From NCBI RefSeq assembly GCF_014649755.1, contig NZ_BMTQ01000004.1:186001-250000 (forward strand): 64,000 nt of DNA, read 5' to 3'. The position numbers and the translations under genes were made by a program. This stretch comes from Streptomyces litmocidini. Its GTDB lineage: Bacteria; Actinomycetota; Actinomycetes; Streptomycetales; Streptomycetaceae. Positions 1 to 9,534 of the stretch are shown in pieces (the first letter of the stretch is position 1; each line of letters starts with the position of its first letter). Under the pieces are notes generated by a model, which did no database searches, was not told where the DNA came from, and saw nothing but the letters and a program-made list of their open reading frames with translations.

Positions 1-258
1 GCCGCACAGGGACGACCCGGCCCGCGGCCCGGACCGGGTGACGGCCCGCCGTCGCCCCGGTCGCCCTCCGTCACTCTCGGGAGTGACCGGCTCCGCGGCT
101 CCGGGCTGCCGGACCGTCGGGGAAGCGCTCGGAAATTGGACGCGGTGTGCGGCGTGTCACACGCGGGGGCCGCGGGGTCCCCGTGGGACCATCGCCGTGG
201 CGTCACACTCGCGTTCCCTCGGAGGCCGGGGTCGAGAAGACCGGGCCCGGCACATGCG
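1..258. other. Region before the tRNA cluster, no gene seen
   Basis: I see no convincing coding region here. Short open frames exist in several phases but none has a ribosome site or a recognisable product. The sequence is GC-rich with short inverted repeats and probably holds the downstream flank of the tRNA gene at 308. Confidence 0.4.
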
Positions 259-276
259 AAAAGACCCCTCCAGGGG
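259..276 (-). terminator. Terminator after the CAU tRNA
   Basis: On the minus strand a short hairpin (CCCC, 4-nt loop, GGGG) is followed by TCTTTT. It lies about 30 nt past the 3' end of the tRNA gene, as expected for its terminator. The stem is short, so confidence is moderate. Confidence 0.5.
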
Positions 277-307
277 CGTTTCCGCAGATCAGAACGTTTT
301 TCTTCGG

Positions 308-381
308 TGGGGCGGGTGGGACTCGAACCCACGGCCGACGGATTATGAGTCCGCTGCTCTAACCGGCTGAGCTACCGCCCC
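308..381 (-). tRNA. tRNA with CAU anticodon (Met or Ile2)
   Basis: The minus strand folds as a cloverleaf: acceptor GGGGCGG pairing with CCGCCCC, D-arm GCTCAGCCGGTTAGAGC, anticodon loop CTCATAA (anticodon CAT) and T-arm with GGTTCGAGTCC. No CCA is encoded and the discriminator is A. A CAU anticodon can be elongator Met or, after lysidine modification, Ile2. The sequence alone does not settle which, and the lack of an initiator-type acceptor mismatch argues against fMet. Confidence 0.95.
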
Positions 382-512
382 GAACGGTGAGGCGCGTACA
401 TGTGTGCGCGCCGTCTGCCGCAGCATAGCCGCTCATACGATCTCCTGCTCCGGATGATCGGCTCCGCTCGCCCATGAAGACCCCACCGGGCTCCGGATGG
501 TTCCCGGAGACG

Positions 513-536
513 CGAAAAAGGACCCCGAAGGGTCCT
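513..536 (-). terminator. Terminator after the tRNA-Asn pair
   Basis: On the minus strand AGGACCC and GGGTCCT flank a TTCG tetraloop, followed by a run of T. This is a classical intrinsic terminator 12 nt past the second tRNA-Asn, separating it from the CAU tRNA. Confidence 0.8.
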
Positions 537-547
537 CTTCCGTCTTG

Positions 548-620
548 CTCCCCCGGCTGGACTCGAACCAGCAACCCTCCGGTTAACAGCCGAATGCTCT
601 GCCAATTGAGCTACAGGGGA
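548..620 (-). tRNA. tRNA-Asn (GUU)
   Basis: Cloverleaf on the minus strand: acceptor TCCCCTG with CGGGGGA, D-arm with GCTCAATTGGCAGAGC, anticodon loop CTGTTAA (GTT) and T-arm GGTTCGAGTCC. The discriminator is G and no CCA is encoded. It is a near copy of the tRNA at 626, only 5 nt away, so the two are co-transcribed. They differ mainly in the anticodon-stem and variable regions. Confidence 0.95.
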
Positions 621-625
621 TCGCG

Positions 626-698
626 CTCCCCCGACTGGACTCGAACCAGTAACCTGCCGGTTAACAGCCGGCTGCTCTGCCAATTGAGCTACAGGGGA
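626..698 (-). tRNA. tRNA-Asn (GUU), second copy
   Basis: This is the first of a tandem tRNA-Asn pair on the minus strand. Acceptor, D-arm and T-arm are like the neighbouring copy and the anticodon loop is CTGTTAA. The anticodon stem is CCGGC/GCCGG here versus a TTCGGC-type stem in the other copy, so these are diverged duplicates, not a recent identical duplication. Confidence 0.95.
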
Positions 699-834
699 TT
701 GCTGCGTTGCACCGATCGGCTCCGCCCCGGACCTTGCCGGGCGGCGCTCGCTCGCTGCGAGACATACATTAGCGCAAGCAGGGGGGTGCTCCGCCAATCG
801 GTATCCCCAGGGCCTCCAGGGAAGGATCGCAGCC

Positions 835-1146
835 GTGCGGTACAAGCTGACGTTCGTCGTGGGACTCGCCCTCGGTTACGTGATCGGCACGCGGGCCGGA
901 CGCGAACGCTACGAGCAGATGAAGAAATCCGCGAAGGAGTTCGCCGAGAACCCGGCCGTGCGGAACGCCGCCGAGACCGCCGCCCAGACCGGCCGCCAGG
1001 CCGCGGGCAAGGCGGTGCACCTGGTGGGCGACAAGGTCGGCGACCGGCTGCCGTCCTCCGTGACCGACCGGGTCCACGCCCTGCGCGGGCGCGGCATGGG
1101 CAACGGCAAGGTCGACGAGGAGGACTGGGGCACCAGCAACACCTGA
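835..1146 (+). CDS. YtxH-like small membrane-anchored protein
   Basis: A 103-residue protein. The N-terminus has one hydrophobic segment with the GLALGYVIGTRAGRERYEQM pattern of the YtxH family, followed by a soluble Ala-rich helical part. This suggests a membrane-tethered protein whose function is unknown in streptomycetes. The GTG start is chosen because GGAAGG lies about 8 nt upstream. It stands alone between the tRNA cluster and the sugar kinase. Confidence 0.75.
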   Translation: MRYKLTFVVGLALGYVIGTRAGRERYEQMKKSAKEFAENPAVRNAAETAAQTGRQAAGKAVHLVGDKVGDRLPSSVTDRVHALRGRGMGNGKVDEEDWGTSNT

Positions 1147-1203
1147 GCCCGCGCGCGTCACAACGGCGGCCCCGGGGCCGCGCGTGCGGCAGAATCATGT
1201 GTC

Positions 1204-2643
1204 ATGGGGATAGTCGCCGGACTGGACAGCTCTGCGGAGTTCACACGCATCGTCGTCTGTGACACGGACACGGGTGCCGTACTGCGGCAGGGGTACGCCG
1301 CGCATCCCGGGGAACCCAAGGCCGTCGACGTCGATCCGCAGACCTGGCTGCTCTCGCTCGGGGAGGCCGCCGCCGGCGGCCTCCTGGAGGGCGTGGAGGC
1401 CATCGGCGTCTCCGCGCAGCAGCACGGGCTCGTGCCGCTCGACGCGCAGGGCGGCCTGGTGCGGCCCGCGCTGGTCCGCAACGACAAGCGGGCGCAGGTC
1501 GCCGCCGCCGACCTCGTGGAGTCGCTGGGCGGCCGGCAGGCCTGGACCGAGGCCGTCGGCAGCGTGCCCGGCGCCGGGCAGCCGGTGGCCAAGCTGCGCT
1601 GGCTGGCCCGTACGGAGCCCGAGAACGCCCAGCGGGTCGCCCTGGTCCTCCAGCCCCACGACTGGCTCGTCTGGCAGCTCCTCGGCCGTCCCGTCCGCCG
1701 CACCACCGACCGGGGCGCCGCCTCCGGCACCGGCTACTGGTCCGCGCGCACCGGCGCGTACCGGCCCGACCTCGTCGAACTGGCGCTCGGCCACCAGGCG
1801 GTGCTGCCCGAGGTCCTGGGGCCCTCCGAGGCCGCCGGGATCACCCCCGAGGGCCTCCTCGTCTCCGCCGGCACCGGCGAGACGATGGCCGCCGCGCTCG
1901 GCCTCGGTCTCGGCCCCGGCGACGCGGTGGTCTCGCTCGGCGCCTCCGGCTCCGTGATGGCCGTGCACCACGAGGCCCTCGCCGACCCGAGCGGCATGAT
2001 CACCTCCTTCGCCGACGCCACCGGCATGCACCTGCCCGTCGTCTCCACCTCCAACGCCGTACGGGCGCTGCGCGGGACCGCCGAGATGCTGGGCCTGGAG
2101 TCGCTCGACGAGCTGTCGGCGCTGGCCCTGAAGTCGACGCCGGGTGCCTCGGGGCTCGTCCTGCTGCCCTATCTGGAGGGCGAGCGGACCCCGAACCTGC
2201 CGCACACGGCGGGCACGCTCAGCGGGCTGCGGCGCGAGTCGATGAAGCCCGAGCACCTGGCGCGGGCGGCGTTCGAGGGGATGCTCTGCGCGCTCACCGA
2301 CGCCATGGACGTGCTGCGCGGGCGGGGCGTCGAGGTGCGGCGGGTCTTCCTGCTCGGCGCGGCGGCCGCGCTGCCGGCGGTGCAGGCCCTGGCGCCGGCG
2401 CTCTTCGGCGCGCAGGTCGTCGTCCCCCAGCCGGCCGACTACGCGGCGCTCGGCGCGGCCCGGCAGGCCGCCTGGGCGCTCGGGGTCGCGCGGGGCACGC
2501 TGTCCCCGTCCGCTCCCCCGCCGTGGCAGGGGGCGGTCGCGCAGATCCTGGAGCCGGGCGACGACCTGTCGGCGGGGCAGGCGGTGCGGCAGCAGTACGG
2601 GGCGACGCGGGAGCAGATCCACCCGGGCGCGTTCGGTTCGTAA
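1204..2643 (+). CDS. FGGY-family carbohydrate kinase (xylulokinase-like)
   Basis: A 479-residue protein with the two actin-like ATPase halves of FGGY kinases. The N-terminal phosphate-1 loop is VAGLDSSAEFTRIVV, QQHGLVPLD lies in the sugar-contacting region, TTDRGAASGTGYW follows in the middle, and the C-terminal half carries the GASGSVMAV and LLGAAAALPAVQ nucleotide-binding elements. The length fits xylulokinases. The exact sugar cannot be read from sequence, and no sugar transporter or isomerase is adjacent. There is no clear ribosome site before the ATG, so a leaderless start is possible. Confidence 0.8.
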   Translation: MGIVAGLDSSAEFTRIVVCDTDTGAVLRQGYAAHPGEPKAVDVDPQTWLLSLGEAAAGGLLEGVEAIGVSAQQHGLVPLDAQGGLVRPALVRNDKRAQVAAADLVESLGGRQAWTEAVGSVPGAGQPVAKLRWLARTEPENAQRVALVLQPHDWLVWQLLGRPVRRTTDRGAASGTGYWSARTGAYRPDLVELALGHQAVLPEVLGPSEAAGITPEGLLVSAGTGETMAAALGLGLGPGDAVVSLGASGSVMAVHHEALADPSGMITSFADATGMHLPVVSTSNAVRALRGTAEMLGLESLDELSALALKSTPGASGLVLLPYLEGERTPNLPHTAGTLSGLRRESMKPEHLARAAFEGMLCALTDAMDVLRGRGVEVRRVFLLGAAAALPAVQALAPALFGAQVVVPQPADYAALGAARQAAWALGVARGTLSPSAPPPWQGAVAQILEPGDDLSAGQAVRQQYGATREQIHPGAFGS

Positions 2644-2718
2644 AGTCTTGCCCCGGGCTCCGCCCGTGCCCCGAAACCGAGTCGTAACGCTTCCGGGGTG
2701 CGGGCGATAGTAGGAGCC

Positions 2719-4452
2719 GTGCTCATAAGACTTCTCCGAACCCATCTGCGGCCCTATCGAAAACCCATCGCGCTGCTCGTCCTGCTGCAGTTCCTGCAGA
2801 CCTGCGCGAGCCTCTACCTGCCGACCCTGAACGCCGACATCATCGACCACGGTGTCGTCAACGGGGACACCGGCTACATCCTGCGCTTCGGCGCCCTGAT
2901 GGTCGGCGTCTCCGTCGTCCAGGTCCTCTGCAACATCGGGGCCGTGTACTACGGCGCGCGGACCGCCTCGGCGCTCGGCCGCGACGTGCGCGGCGCGGTC
3001 TTCGACCGGGTCCAGTCCTTCTCCGCCCGGGAGCTCGGCCACTTCGGCGCCCCGTCGCTGATCACCCGCACGACCAACGACGTCCAGCAGGTCCAGATGC
3101 TGGTCCTGATGGGGTTCACCCTGATGGTGTCCGCGCCCATCATGTGCGTCGGCGGCATCGTGATGGCGCTGGGCCAGGACGTCCCCCTGTCGGGCGTGCT
3201 GCTCGCGGTGGTGCCGGTCCTCGGCGTCGCCGTCTCGCTGATCGTGCGGAAGATGCGGCCGCTCTTCCGGACCATGCAGGAGCGGCTCGACACGGTGAAC
3301 CGGGTGCTGCGCGAGCAGATCACCGGCAACCGGGTCATCCGCGCCTTCGTGAAGGACGCGTACGAGGAGGAGCGCTTCCGCGGGTCCAACGGCGAGCTGA
3401 CCGCCGTGTCGATGGCGACGGGGCGGCTGATGGCGCTGATGTTCCCGACGGTGATGACCGTCGTGAACGTGTCCAGCGTGGCCGTGGTCTGGTTCGGCGC
3501 GCACCGCATCGACAGCGGCGGGATGGAGATCGGCGCGCTGACCGCCTTCCTCGCCTATCTGATGCAGATCGTGATGGCCGTGATGATGGCCACCTTCATG
3601 TTCATGATGGTGCCGCGCGCCGAGGTGTGCGCGGAGCGCATCGAGGAGGTCCTCGGCACGGAGACGAGCGTCGTGCCGCCGGCCGAGCCGGTGAAGACGC
3701 TCGACCGGCGCGGGCACCTGGAGGTCCGGAGTGCGGACTTCCGCTATCCGGGTGCGGAGGAGTCGGTCCTGAAGGACGTGGCGCTGGTGGCGCGGCCCGG
3801 TGAGACGACCGCGATCATCGGTTCGACGGGCAGCGGCAAGTCGACGCTGCTCGGGCTCGTGCCCCGGCTCTTCGACGCCACCGGCGGCGAGGTCCTCGTC
3901 GACGGCGTCGACGTGCGGAAGTTCGACTCCGCCCTGATGGCCAGGACCGTGGGGCTCGTCCCGCAGAAGCCGTACCTGTTCTCCGGCACGGTGGCCACCA
4001 ACCTGCGGTACGGCAAGCCCGACGCCACCGACGAGGAGCTCTGGCACGCCCTGGAGGTCGCCCAGGCCGCCGACTTCGTACGGAAACTGGAGCACGGCCT
4101 GAACGCCCCGATCGCGCAGGGCGGCACCAACGTCTCCGGCGGCCAGCGCCAGCGCCTCGCCATCGCGCGGACGCTCGTGCAGCGGCCGGAGATCTACCTC
4201 TTCGACGACTCCTTCTCCGCGCTCGACTACGAGACGGACGCCCTGCTGCGGGCCGCGCTGGCCCGGGAGACGGCGGACTCGACCGTGGTGATCGTCGCCC
4301 AGCGCGTCTCCACCATCCGGGACGCCGACCGGATCGTCGTCCTCGACGAGGGCCGGGTCGTGGGCACCGGACGGCACCGGGAGCTGATGGCGGAGAACGA
4401 GACGTACCGGGAGATCGTGCTCTCCCAGCTGACCGAGGCGGAGGCAGCCTGA
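2719..4452 (+). CDS. ABC exporter half-transporter, subunit 1
   Basis: A 577-residue protein with an N-terminal six-helix exporter membrane domain and a C-terminal ATPase. It shows Walker A GSTGSGKST, signature VSGGQRQRLAIAR and Walker B YLFDDSF, typical of heterodimeric multidrug-type exporters. I chose the GTG at 2719 because the start and the total length of 577 then match the paralogue at 20810-22543; a GTG at 2698 would add seven residues. Its stop overlaps the next gene's ATG, so the two halves are translationally coupled. Bases 3738-4079 are almost identical to the paralogue (see findings). Confidence 0.9.
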   Translation: MLIRLLRTHLRPYRKPIALLVLLQFLQTCASLYLPTLNADIIDHGVVNGDTGYILRFGALMVGVSVVQVLCNIGAVYYGARTASALGRDVRGAVFDRVQSFSARELGHFGAPSLITRTTNDVQQVQMLVLMGFTLMVSAPIMCVGGIVMALGQDVPLSGVLLAVVPVLGVAVSLIVRKMRPLFRTMQERLDTVNRVLREQITGNRVIRAFVKDAYEEERFRGSNGELTAVSMATGRLMALMFPTVMTVVNVSSVAVVWFGAHRIDSGGMEIGALTAFLAYLMQIVMAVMMATFMFMMVPRAEVCAERIEEVLGTETSVVPPAEPVKTLDRRGHLEVRSADFRYPGAEESVLKDVALVARPGETTAIIGSTGSGKSTLLGLVPRLFDATGGEVLVDGVDVRKFDSALMARTVGLVPQKPYLFSGTVATNLRYGKPDATDEELWHALEVAQAADFVRKLEHGLNAPIAQGGTNVSGGQRQRLAIARTLVQRPEIYLFDDSFSALDYETDALLRAALARETADSTVVIVAQRVSTIRDADRIVVLDEGRVVGTGRHRELMAENETYREIVLSQLTEAEAA

Positions 4453-6377
4453 TGGCCGGTCCTGGCGGACGCATGATGATGGGCCAGTCCGGTGAGCGGT
4501 CCATGGACTTCAAGGGCTCGGGCAAGCGGCTGCTGAAGCAGCTGGCGCCCGAGCGCGGCACGCTCTGGCTGATGCTGATCGCCGGCGTGCTCTCGGTGGC
4601 GGCCTCCGTGGTCGGGCCGAAGATCCTCGGCAGGGCGACGGACCTGATCTTCGCGGGCGTCGTCGGGCGGAACATTCCCGAGGGCGTCACGAAGGCGCAG
4701 GCCCTGGACAAGCTCCGCGCGGACGGCGACGGCGGCATGGCCGACATGCTGTCCGGGGTCGACTTCACCCCCGGCAAGGGGATCGACTTCGGCGCGGTCG
4801 GCGGGGTCCTGCTGTGGGTCCTCGCGATCTACGTGGCGGCGGGCCTGCTGATGCTGGTCTCCACCCGCATGTCGATCAAGGTGATCAACCGGACGGTCTA
4901 CCGGATGCGGGAGGACGTCCAGACGAAGCTGGCGCGGCTCCCCCTCTCGTACTTCGACAAGGCGAAGCGCGGCGAGGTGCTGTCCCGGGCGACCAACGAC
5001 ATCGACAACATCTCGCAGACGCTCCAGCAGTCGATGGGCCAGCTGGTCAACTCGCTGCTCACGATCGTCGGCGTGCTCGGGATGATGTTCTGGATCTCGC
5101 CGCTGCTCGCGCTGGTGGCGCTGGTGACGGTGCCGGTCTCGGTGTTCGTCGCGGCGAGGATCGGCAAGCGTTCCCAGCCGCACTTCGTGCAGCAGTGGAA
5201 GTCGACGGGCGCGCTCAACGCGCACGTGGAGGAGATGTACACCGGGCACGCCCTGGTGAAGGTCTTCGGCCGGCAGGAGGAGTCCGCGAAGGGCTTCCGC
5301 GAGCAGAACGAGGCGCTGTACGAGGCCGGGTTCAAGGCGCAGTTCAACAGCGGCGTGATGCAGCCGGTGATGTTCTTCGTCTCGAACATCAACTACGTGC
5401 TCGTGGCCGTGGTCGGCGGTCTGCGGGTGGCCACCGGCAGCCTGTCCATCGGCGACGTGCAGGCCTTCATCCAGTACTCGCGCCAGTTCTCGATGCCGCT
5501 GACGCAGGTCGCGTCGATGGCGAACCTGGTGCAGTCCGGTGTCGCCTCGGCGGAGCGGATCTTCGAGCTGCTCGACGCGGAGGAGCAGGAGCCGGACGGT
5601 CCGACGAGCGAGAAGCCGCTCGGCCTCAAGGGCAAGGTGGCCCTGGAGGGCGTCTCCTTCCGCTACGAGGAGGACAAGCCGCTCATCGAGGACCTGTCGC
5701 TCTCGGTGGATCCGGGGCAGACGGTCGCGATCGTCGGCCCGACCGGCGCCGGCAAGACGACCCTGGTGAACCTGCTGATGCGGTTCTACGAGGTGACGGG
5801 CGGCCGGATCACCCTGGACGGGGTGGACGTGGCGCAGATGTCCCGCGAGGAGCTGCGCAAGGGCATCGGCATGGTCCTCCAGGACACCTGGCTCTTCGGC
5901 GGCACCATCGCGGACAACATCGCGTACGGCGCCACGCGCCCGGTGACCCGGGCCGAGGTCGAGGAGGCGGCGCGCGCCGCGCACGCCGACCGGTTCATCC
6001 GGACCCTGCCCGACGGGTACGACACGGTGATCGAGGACGACGGGGCGGGAGTCAGCGCGGGCGAGAAGCAGCTGATCACCATCGCGCGGGCGTTCCTGTC
6101 CGACCCGGTGATCCTCGTCCTGGACGAGGCGACCAGCTCGGTCGACACCCGCACCGAGGTCCTCATCCAGAAGGCGATGGCCCGGCTCGCGGCCGGGCGG
6201 ACCTCGTTCGTGATCGCGCACCGGCTCTCCACGATCCGGGACGCGGACGTGATCCTGGTGATGGAGAACGGCTCGATCGTCGAGCAGGGCACGCACGAGG
6301 AGCTGTTGTCGTCCGGCGGGGCCTACGCCCGGCTGTACGCGGCACAGTTCGCGCAGGCGGTCGCCGAGGTCGACTGA
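4452..6377 (+). CDS. ABC exporter half-transporter, subunit 2
   Basis: A 641-residue exporter half: a membrane domain with about six helices (including an extra roughly 60-residue insert near residues 65-115 after the first helix), then an ATPase with Walker A GPTGAGKTT, an altered signature VSAGEKQLITIARAF and Walker B ILVLDEATSS. Its ATG overlaps the TGA of the first half (ATGA-type), which supports a heterodimer. The substrate is unknown. Bases 5652-5767 are nearly identical to the paralogue at 18942-20813. Confidence 0.9.
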   Translation: MAGPGGRMMMGQSGERSMDFKGSGKRLLKQLAPERGTLWLMLIAGVLSVAASVVGPKILGRATDLIFAGVVGRNIPEGVTKAQALDKLRADGDGGMADMLSGVDFTPGKGIDFGAVGGVLLWVLAIYVAAGLLMLVSTRMSIKVINRTVYRMREDVQTKLARLPLSYFDKAKRGEVLSRATNDIDNISQTLQQSMGQLVNSLLTIVGVLGMMFWISPLLALVALVTVPVSVFVAARIGKRSQPHFVQQWKSTGALNAHVEEMYTGHALVKVFGRQEESAKGFREQNEALYEAGFKAQFNSGVMQPVMFFVSNINYVLVAVVGGLRVATGSLSIGDVQAFIQYSRQFSMPLTQVASMANLVQSGVASAERIFELLDAEEQEPDGPTSEKPLGLKGKVALEGVSFRYEEDKPLIEDLSLSVDPGQTVAIVGPTGAGKTTLVNLLMRFYEVTGGRITLDGVDVAQMSREELRKGIGMVLQDTWLFGGTIADNIAYGATRPVTRAEVEEAARAAHADRFIRTLPDGYDTVIEDDGAGVSAGEKQLITIARAFLSDPVILVLDEATSSVDTRTEVLIQKAMARLAAGRTSFVIAHRLSTIRDADVILVMENGSIVEQGTHEELLSSGGAYARLYAAQFAQAVAEVD

Positions 6378-6392
6378 CGGCGGCCCGGCCCC

Positions 6393-6426
6393 GGGGGTGT
6401 CCTGCCGTGACCGGCGGGGCACCCCC
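6393..6426. terminator. Hairpin between convergent genes
   Basis: A 15-bp stem (two G-U pairs) with a 4-nt loop sits between the stop of the ABC exporter and the stop of hrdA, which converge. It has no T-run, as is common for Streptomyces terminators, and could serve both strands. Confidence 0.6.
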
Positions 6427-6429
6427 TCG

Positions 6430-7461
6430 TCAGTCCAGGTAGCCCCTGAGCTGGTCCGCGTAGGCGTGGTCCCGCAGTTTGCTGAGGGTCTTGGACTCGA
6501 TCTGGCGGATGCGTTCGCGCGTCACGCCGAAGATGCGGCCTATCTCCTCCAGGGTGCGGGGCCTGCCGTCGTCGAGGCCGTAGCGGAGCTGGACGACCTT
6601 GCGTTCGCGTTCGCCGAGGGTGGAGAGGACGTCCTCCAGGTGGCGGCGGAGCAGCAGGAAGGCGGCGGACTCGACGGGCGAGGCGGCGTCGCCGTCCTCG
6701 ATGAGGTCGCCGAGGGCGACGTCCTCCTCGCCGACGGGGGCGTGCAGGGAGACGGGTTCCTGGGCGAGGCGGAGGACCTCGCCGACCCGTTCGGGGGCCA
6801 GGTCCAGCTGGGCGGCGACCTCCTCGGCGGTGGGTTCGTAGCCCCGCTCCTGGAGCATGCGGCGCTGGACGCGGATGACGCGGTTGATGAGTTCGACGAC
6901 GTGCACGGGGACGCGGATGGTCCGGGCCTGGTCGGCGAGGGCCCGGGACATGGCCTGGCGGATCCACCAGGTGGCGTACGTGGAGAACTTGTAGCCCCGC
7001 GCGTAGTCGAACTTCTCGACGGCCCTGATGAGGCCGAGGTTTCCCTCCTGGACGAGGTCGAGCATGGTGAGGCCGCGGCCCACGTACCGTTTGGCGACGG
7101 AGACGACGAGGCGGAGGTTGGCCTCGATGAGCTTGCGCTTGGCGATCCGGCCGAGGACGACGAGCCGGTCCAGGTCGATCGCCAACCGGGTGTCCAGGTC
7201 GGGGGTGCCGGCGAGTTTCTCCTCGGCGAAGAGTCCGGCCTCGACGCGGCGGGCGAGTTCGACCTCCTCCTCGGCGCTGAGCAGCGGGATGCGGCCGATC
7301 TCGCGCAGGTACTGGCGGAAGAGGTCGGAGGAGGGGCCGTTGCCGCCGGGGTCGCCGGCGCGGCTGCGCTGGACGGGGATCTCCGGCGGCTCGTCCGGCC
7401 CCTCGGGGGACGGCTCCTCGGGGGACGGCTCCTGCGACACGGTCCGGATCTCGGTCTGCAC
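6430..7461 (-). CDS. hrdA: RNA polymerase sigma factor HrdA (sigma-70 group 2)
   Basis: A 343-residue RpoD-like sigma factor. Region 1.2 starts near residue 45 ([16 protein letters not shown]), region 2 has the core-binding and melting helices ([17 protein letters not shown]), and region 4.2 is the [23 protein letters not shown]. It lacks the long N-terminal extension of the principal factor HrdB. The GTG start is preceded by GGAGG 9 nt upstream. Its place directly downstream of dnaG matches the known hrdA position in Streptomyces. HrdA-type factors are non-essential and their regulon is poorly defined. Confidence 0.88.
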   Translation of the reverse strand: MQTEIRTVSQEPSPEEPSPEGPDEPPEIPVQRSRAGDPGGNGPSSDLFRQYLREIGRIPLLSAEEEVELARRVEAGLFAEEKLAGTPDLDTRLAIDLDRLVVLGRIAKRKLIEANLRLVVSVAKRYVGRGLTMLDLVQEGNLGLIRAVEKFDYARGYKFSTYATWWIRQAMSRALADQARTIRVPVHVVELINRVIRVQRRMLQERGYEPTAEEVAAQLDLAPERVGEVLRLAQEPVSLHAPVGEEDVALGDLIEDGDAASPVESAAFLLLRRHLEDVLSTLGERERKVVQLRYGLDDGRPRTLEEIGRIFGVTRERIRQIESKTLSKLRDHAYADQLRGYLD

Positions 7462-7578
7462 GGCGGGCGACCTCCAGGAGGGGCGGAACGGCACCGTCAT
7501 CCAGTGTGGGGTACGACACATCGCCGCCACGAGGGGCGTGCGGTGACTTTTTGAGACCGGGTCGTGACCGAACGTGCG

Positions 7579-9468
7579 TCAGAGGGCCGCGGCGCCGTTG
7601 TTCCGGAGGGACTGCCCGTACTGGGTGAGGACCCACAGCTCGTTCTGCACGGCGGCGGTCCGCTCGGGGTCCCCGTTCGGGCCGAGCCGGGCCAGGGTGC
7701 CCTGGACGTCGCGGATGCGGCGGTCGACGGCGCGGAGGCGGACGGTGACGAGCTGGTCGCCGGCGTAGGCCTCGTCGACGGTCTTGGCGAAGATCGTCTC
7801 GACGGCGAGTTCGGTGACGAGGGCGCGGACCGAGTCGTTGGGGGCGGCCTCGCGGACGGCGTCGAGGTAGTCGGAGGGGGCGCCGGTGGCGCCGCCCGCG
7901 TCCTGGATGCACTGCCGGACGGCCGCGTAGGGCGGGGCGGTGAACTCGTCGGCCCCGTACGCGTCGAAGGCCGGGGAGACCAGTTCGGGCCGCTGGAGGG
8001 CGAGCTTGAGGAGCTCCCGCTCGGTGCGGTGGGCGGGGCTGCGCAGATTGAGCGCGGGGCCCGGGGGGGCGGCGGCCGGGGCGGGGGTGTCGTACGTCCG
8101 CTGGGGCTGCTGCCGGCCGGGGCCGCGCTCGCCGCCCTGCCGCTGCCAGCGGGCGATCTGGGCGACCCGCCGGACCACGAACTGGGTGTCGAGGATGCCG
8201 AGCATGCCGGCGAGCTGGACGGCGACCTCGTGCTGGGAGGCGATGTTCTTGATCTTCGCGACGATGGGCGCGGCCTCGTCGAGGGCGGCGGCGCGTCCCG
8301 CCGGGGTCTCCAGGTCGTACCGCCTCACGATCTGGCGGAGGGCGAACTCGAAGAGCGGGGTGCGGGGCCGGACGAGGTCGACGACGGCCTCGTCGCCCTT
8401 GGCGAGGCGGAGGTCGCAGGGGTCCATGCCGTCGGGGGCGATGGCGATGTACGTCTCGGCGGCGAACTTCTGGTCGTCCTCGAAGGCGCGCAGGGCGGCC
8501 TTCTGGCCGGCGGCGTCGCCGTCGAAGGTGAAGATGACGCGGGCCGAGCCGTTGTCCATGAGGAGCCGGCGGAGGATCTTGATGTGGTCGCCGCCGAAGG
8601 CGGTGCCACAGGTGGCGATGGCGGTGGTGACGCCGGCGAGGTGGCAGGCCATGACGTCGGTGTAGCCCTCGACGACGACGGCCCGGCTGATCTTGGCGAT
8701 GTCCTTCTTGGCCAGGTCGATGCCGTAGAGCACCTGGGACTTCTTGTAGATCGGCGTCTCGGGCGTGTTCAGGTACTTGGGCCCGTTGTCGTCGTCGCGG
8801 AGCTTGCGGGCGCCGAAGCCGACGATCTCGCCGCCGACGTCCTTGATCGGCCACATGAGGCGGCCGCGGAAGCGGTCGATGGGGCCGCGGCGGCCGTCCT
8901 GGGAGAGGCCGGAGAGGATCAGTTCCTTGTCGGAGAAGCCCTTGCCGCGCAGGAAGCGGGTGAGGTGGTCCCAGCCGGCCGGGGAGTAACCGACGCCGAA
9001 GTGCTCGGCGGCGGCCTGGTCGAAGCCGCGCTCGGCGAGGAACTTCCGGCCGATCTCGGCCTCGGGCGAGCCGAGTTGGCCGGCGTAGTACTCGGCGGCG
9101 GCCTTGTGGGCCTCGATCAGGCGGATGCGCTCGCCGCGCTGGTGGCCGGGGTTGTAGCCGCCTTCCTCGTACCGCAGGGTGATGCCCGCCTTCGCGGCGA
9201 GGCGCTCGACCGTCTCCGAGAAGGAGAGGTGGTCGATCTTCATCACGAAGGCGATGGTGTCGCCGCCTTCCTGGCAGCCGAAGCAGTGGAAGAGTCCCTT
9301 GCTGGGGCTGACCTGGAAGGAGGGCGACTTCTCGTCGTGGAAGGGGCAGAGGCCCTTGAGGTTGCCGCCGCCCGCGTTGCGCAGCTGGAGGTACTCGGAC
9401 ACGACGGCGTCGATCGGGACCGCGTCCCGTACCGCCTTCACGTCGTCATCGTTGATCCTGCCTGCCAC
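7579..9468 (-). CDS. dnaG: DNA primase DnaG
   Basis: A 629-residue primase that makes RNA primers at the replication fork. The N-terminal CHC2 zinc finger uses C41, H44, C62 and C65. It is followed by the RNA-polymerase core and a Toprim site (VVVEGYTDVMACH with FTFDGDAAGQ), then a C-terminal helicase-binding part. The start is GTG. It lies upstream of hrdA, 117 nt apart, echoing the dnaG-rpoD linkage of other bacteria. Confidence 0.97.
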   Translation of the reverse strand: MAGRINDDDVKAVRDAVPIDAVVSEYLQLRNAGGGNLKGLCPFHDEKSPSFQVSPSKGLFHCFGCQEGGDTIAFVMKIDHLSFSETVERLAAKAGITLRYEEGGYNPGHQRGERIRLIEAHKAAAEYYAGQLGSPEAEIGRKFLAERGFDQAAAEHFGVGYSPAGWDHLTRFLRGKGFSDKELILSGLSQDGRRGPIDRFRGRLMWPIKDVGGEIVGFGARKLRDDDNGPKYLNTPETPIYKKSQVLYGIDLAKKDIAKISRAVVVEGYTDVMACHLAGVTTAIATCGTAFGGDHIKILRRLLMDNGSARVIFTFDGDAAGQKAALRAFEDDQKFAAETYIAIAPDGMDPCDLRLAKGDEAVVDLVRPRTPLFEFALRQIVRRYDLETPAGRAAALDEAAPIVAKIKNIASQHEVAVQLAGMLGILDTQFVVRRVAQIARWQRQGGERGPGRQQPQRTYDTPAPAAAPPGPALNLRSPAHRTERELLKLALQRPELVSPAFDAYGADEFTAPPYAAVRQCIQDAGGATGAPSDYLDAVREAAPNDSVRALVTELAVETIFAKTVDEAYAGDQLVTVRLRAVDRRIRDVQGTLARLGPNGDPERTAAVQNELWVLTQYGQSLRNNGAAAL

Positions 9469-9534
9469 GCATGAAGTGTACGGGGGTCCGGGGGCCGCCC
9501 CCCGGAGGACGGGGGGACGGGGGCGCGGAGCCGA

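Noticed and set aside
2698..2718. Upstream GTG start for the first ABC subunit
   Set aside because: It has no ribosome site and the paralogue starts at the position equal to 2719.
1195..4377. Long open frame on the minus strand opposite the sugar kinase and ABC gene
   Set aside because: It is antisense to clear families; the frame is open because of third-position GC bias and its residues are Arg/His/Gly-rich without any motif.
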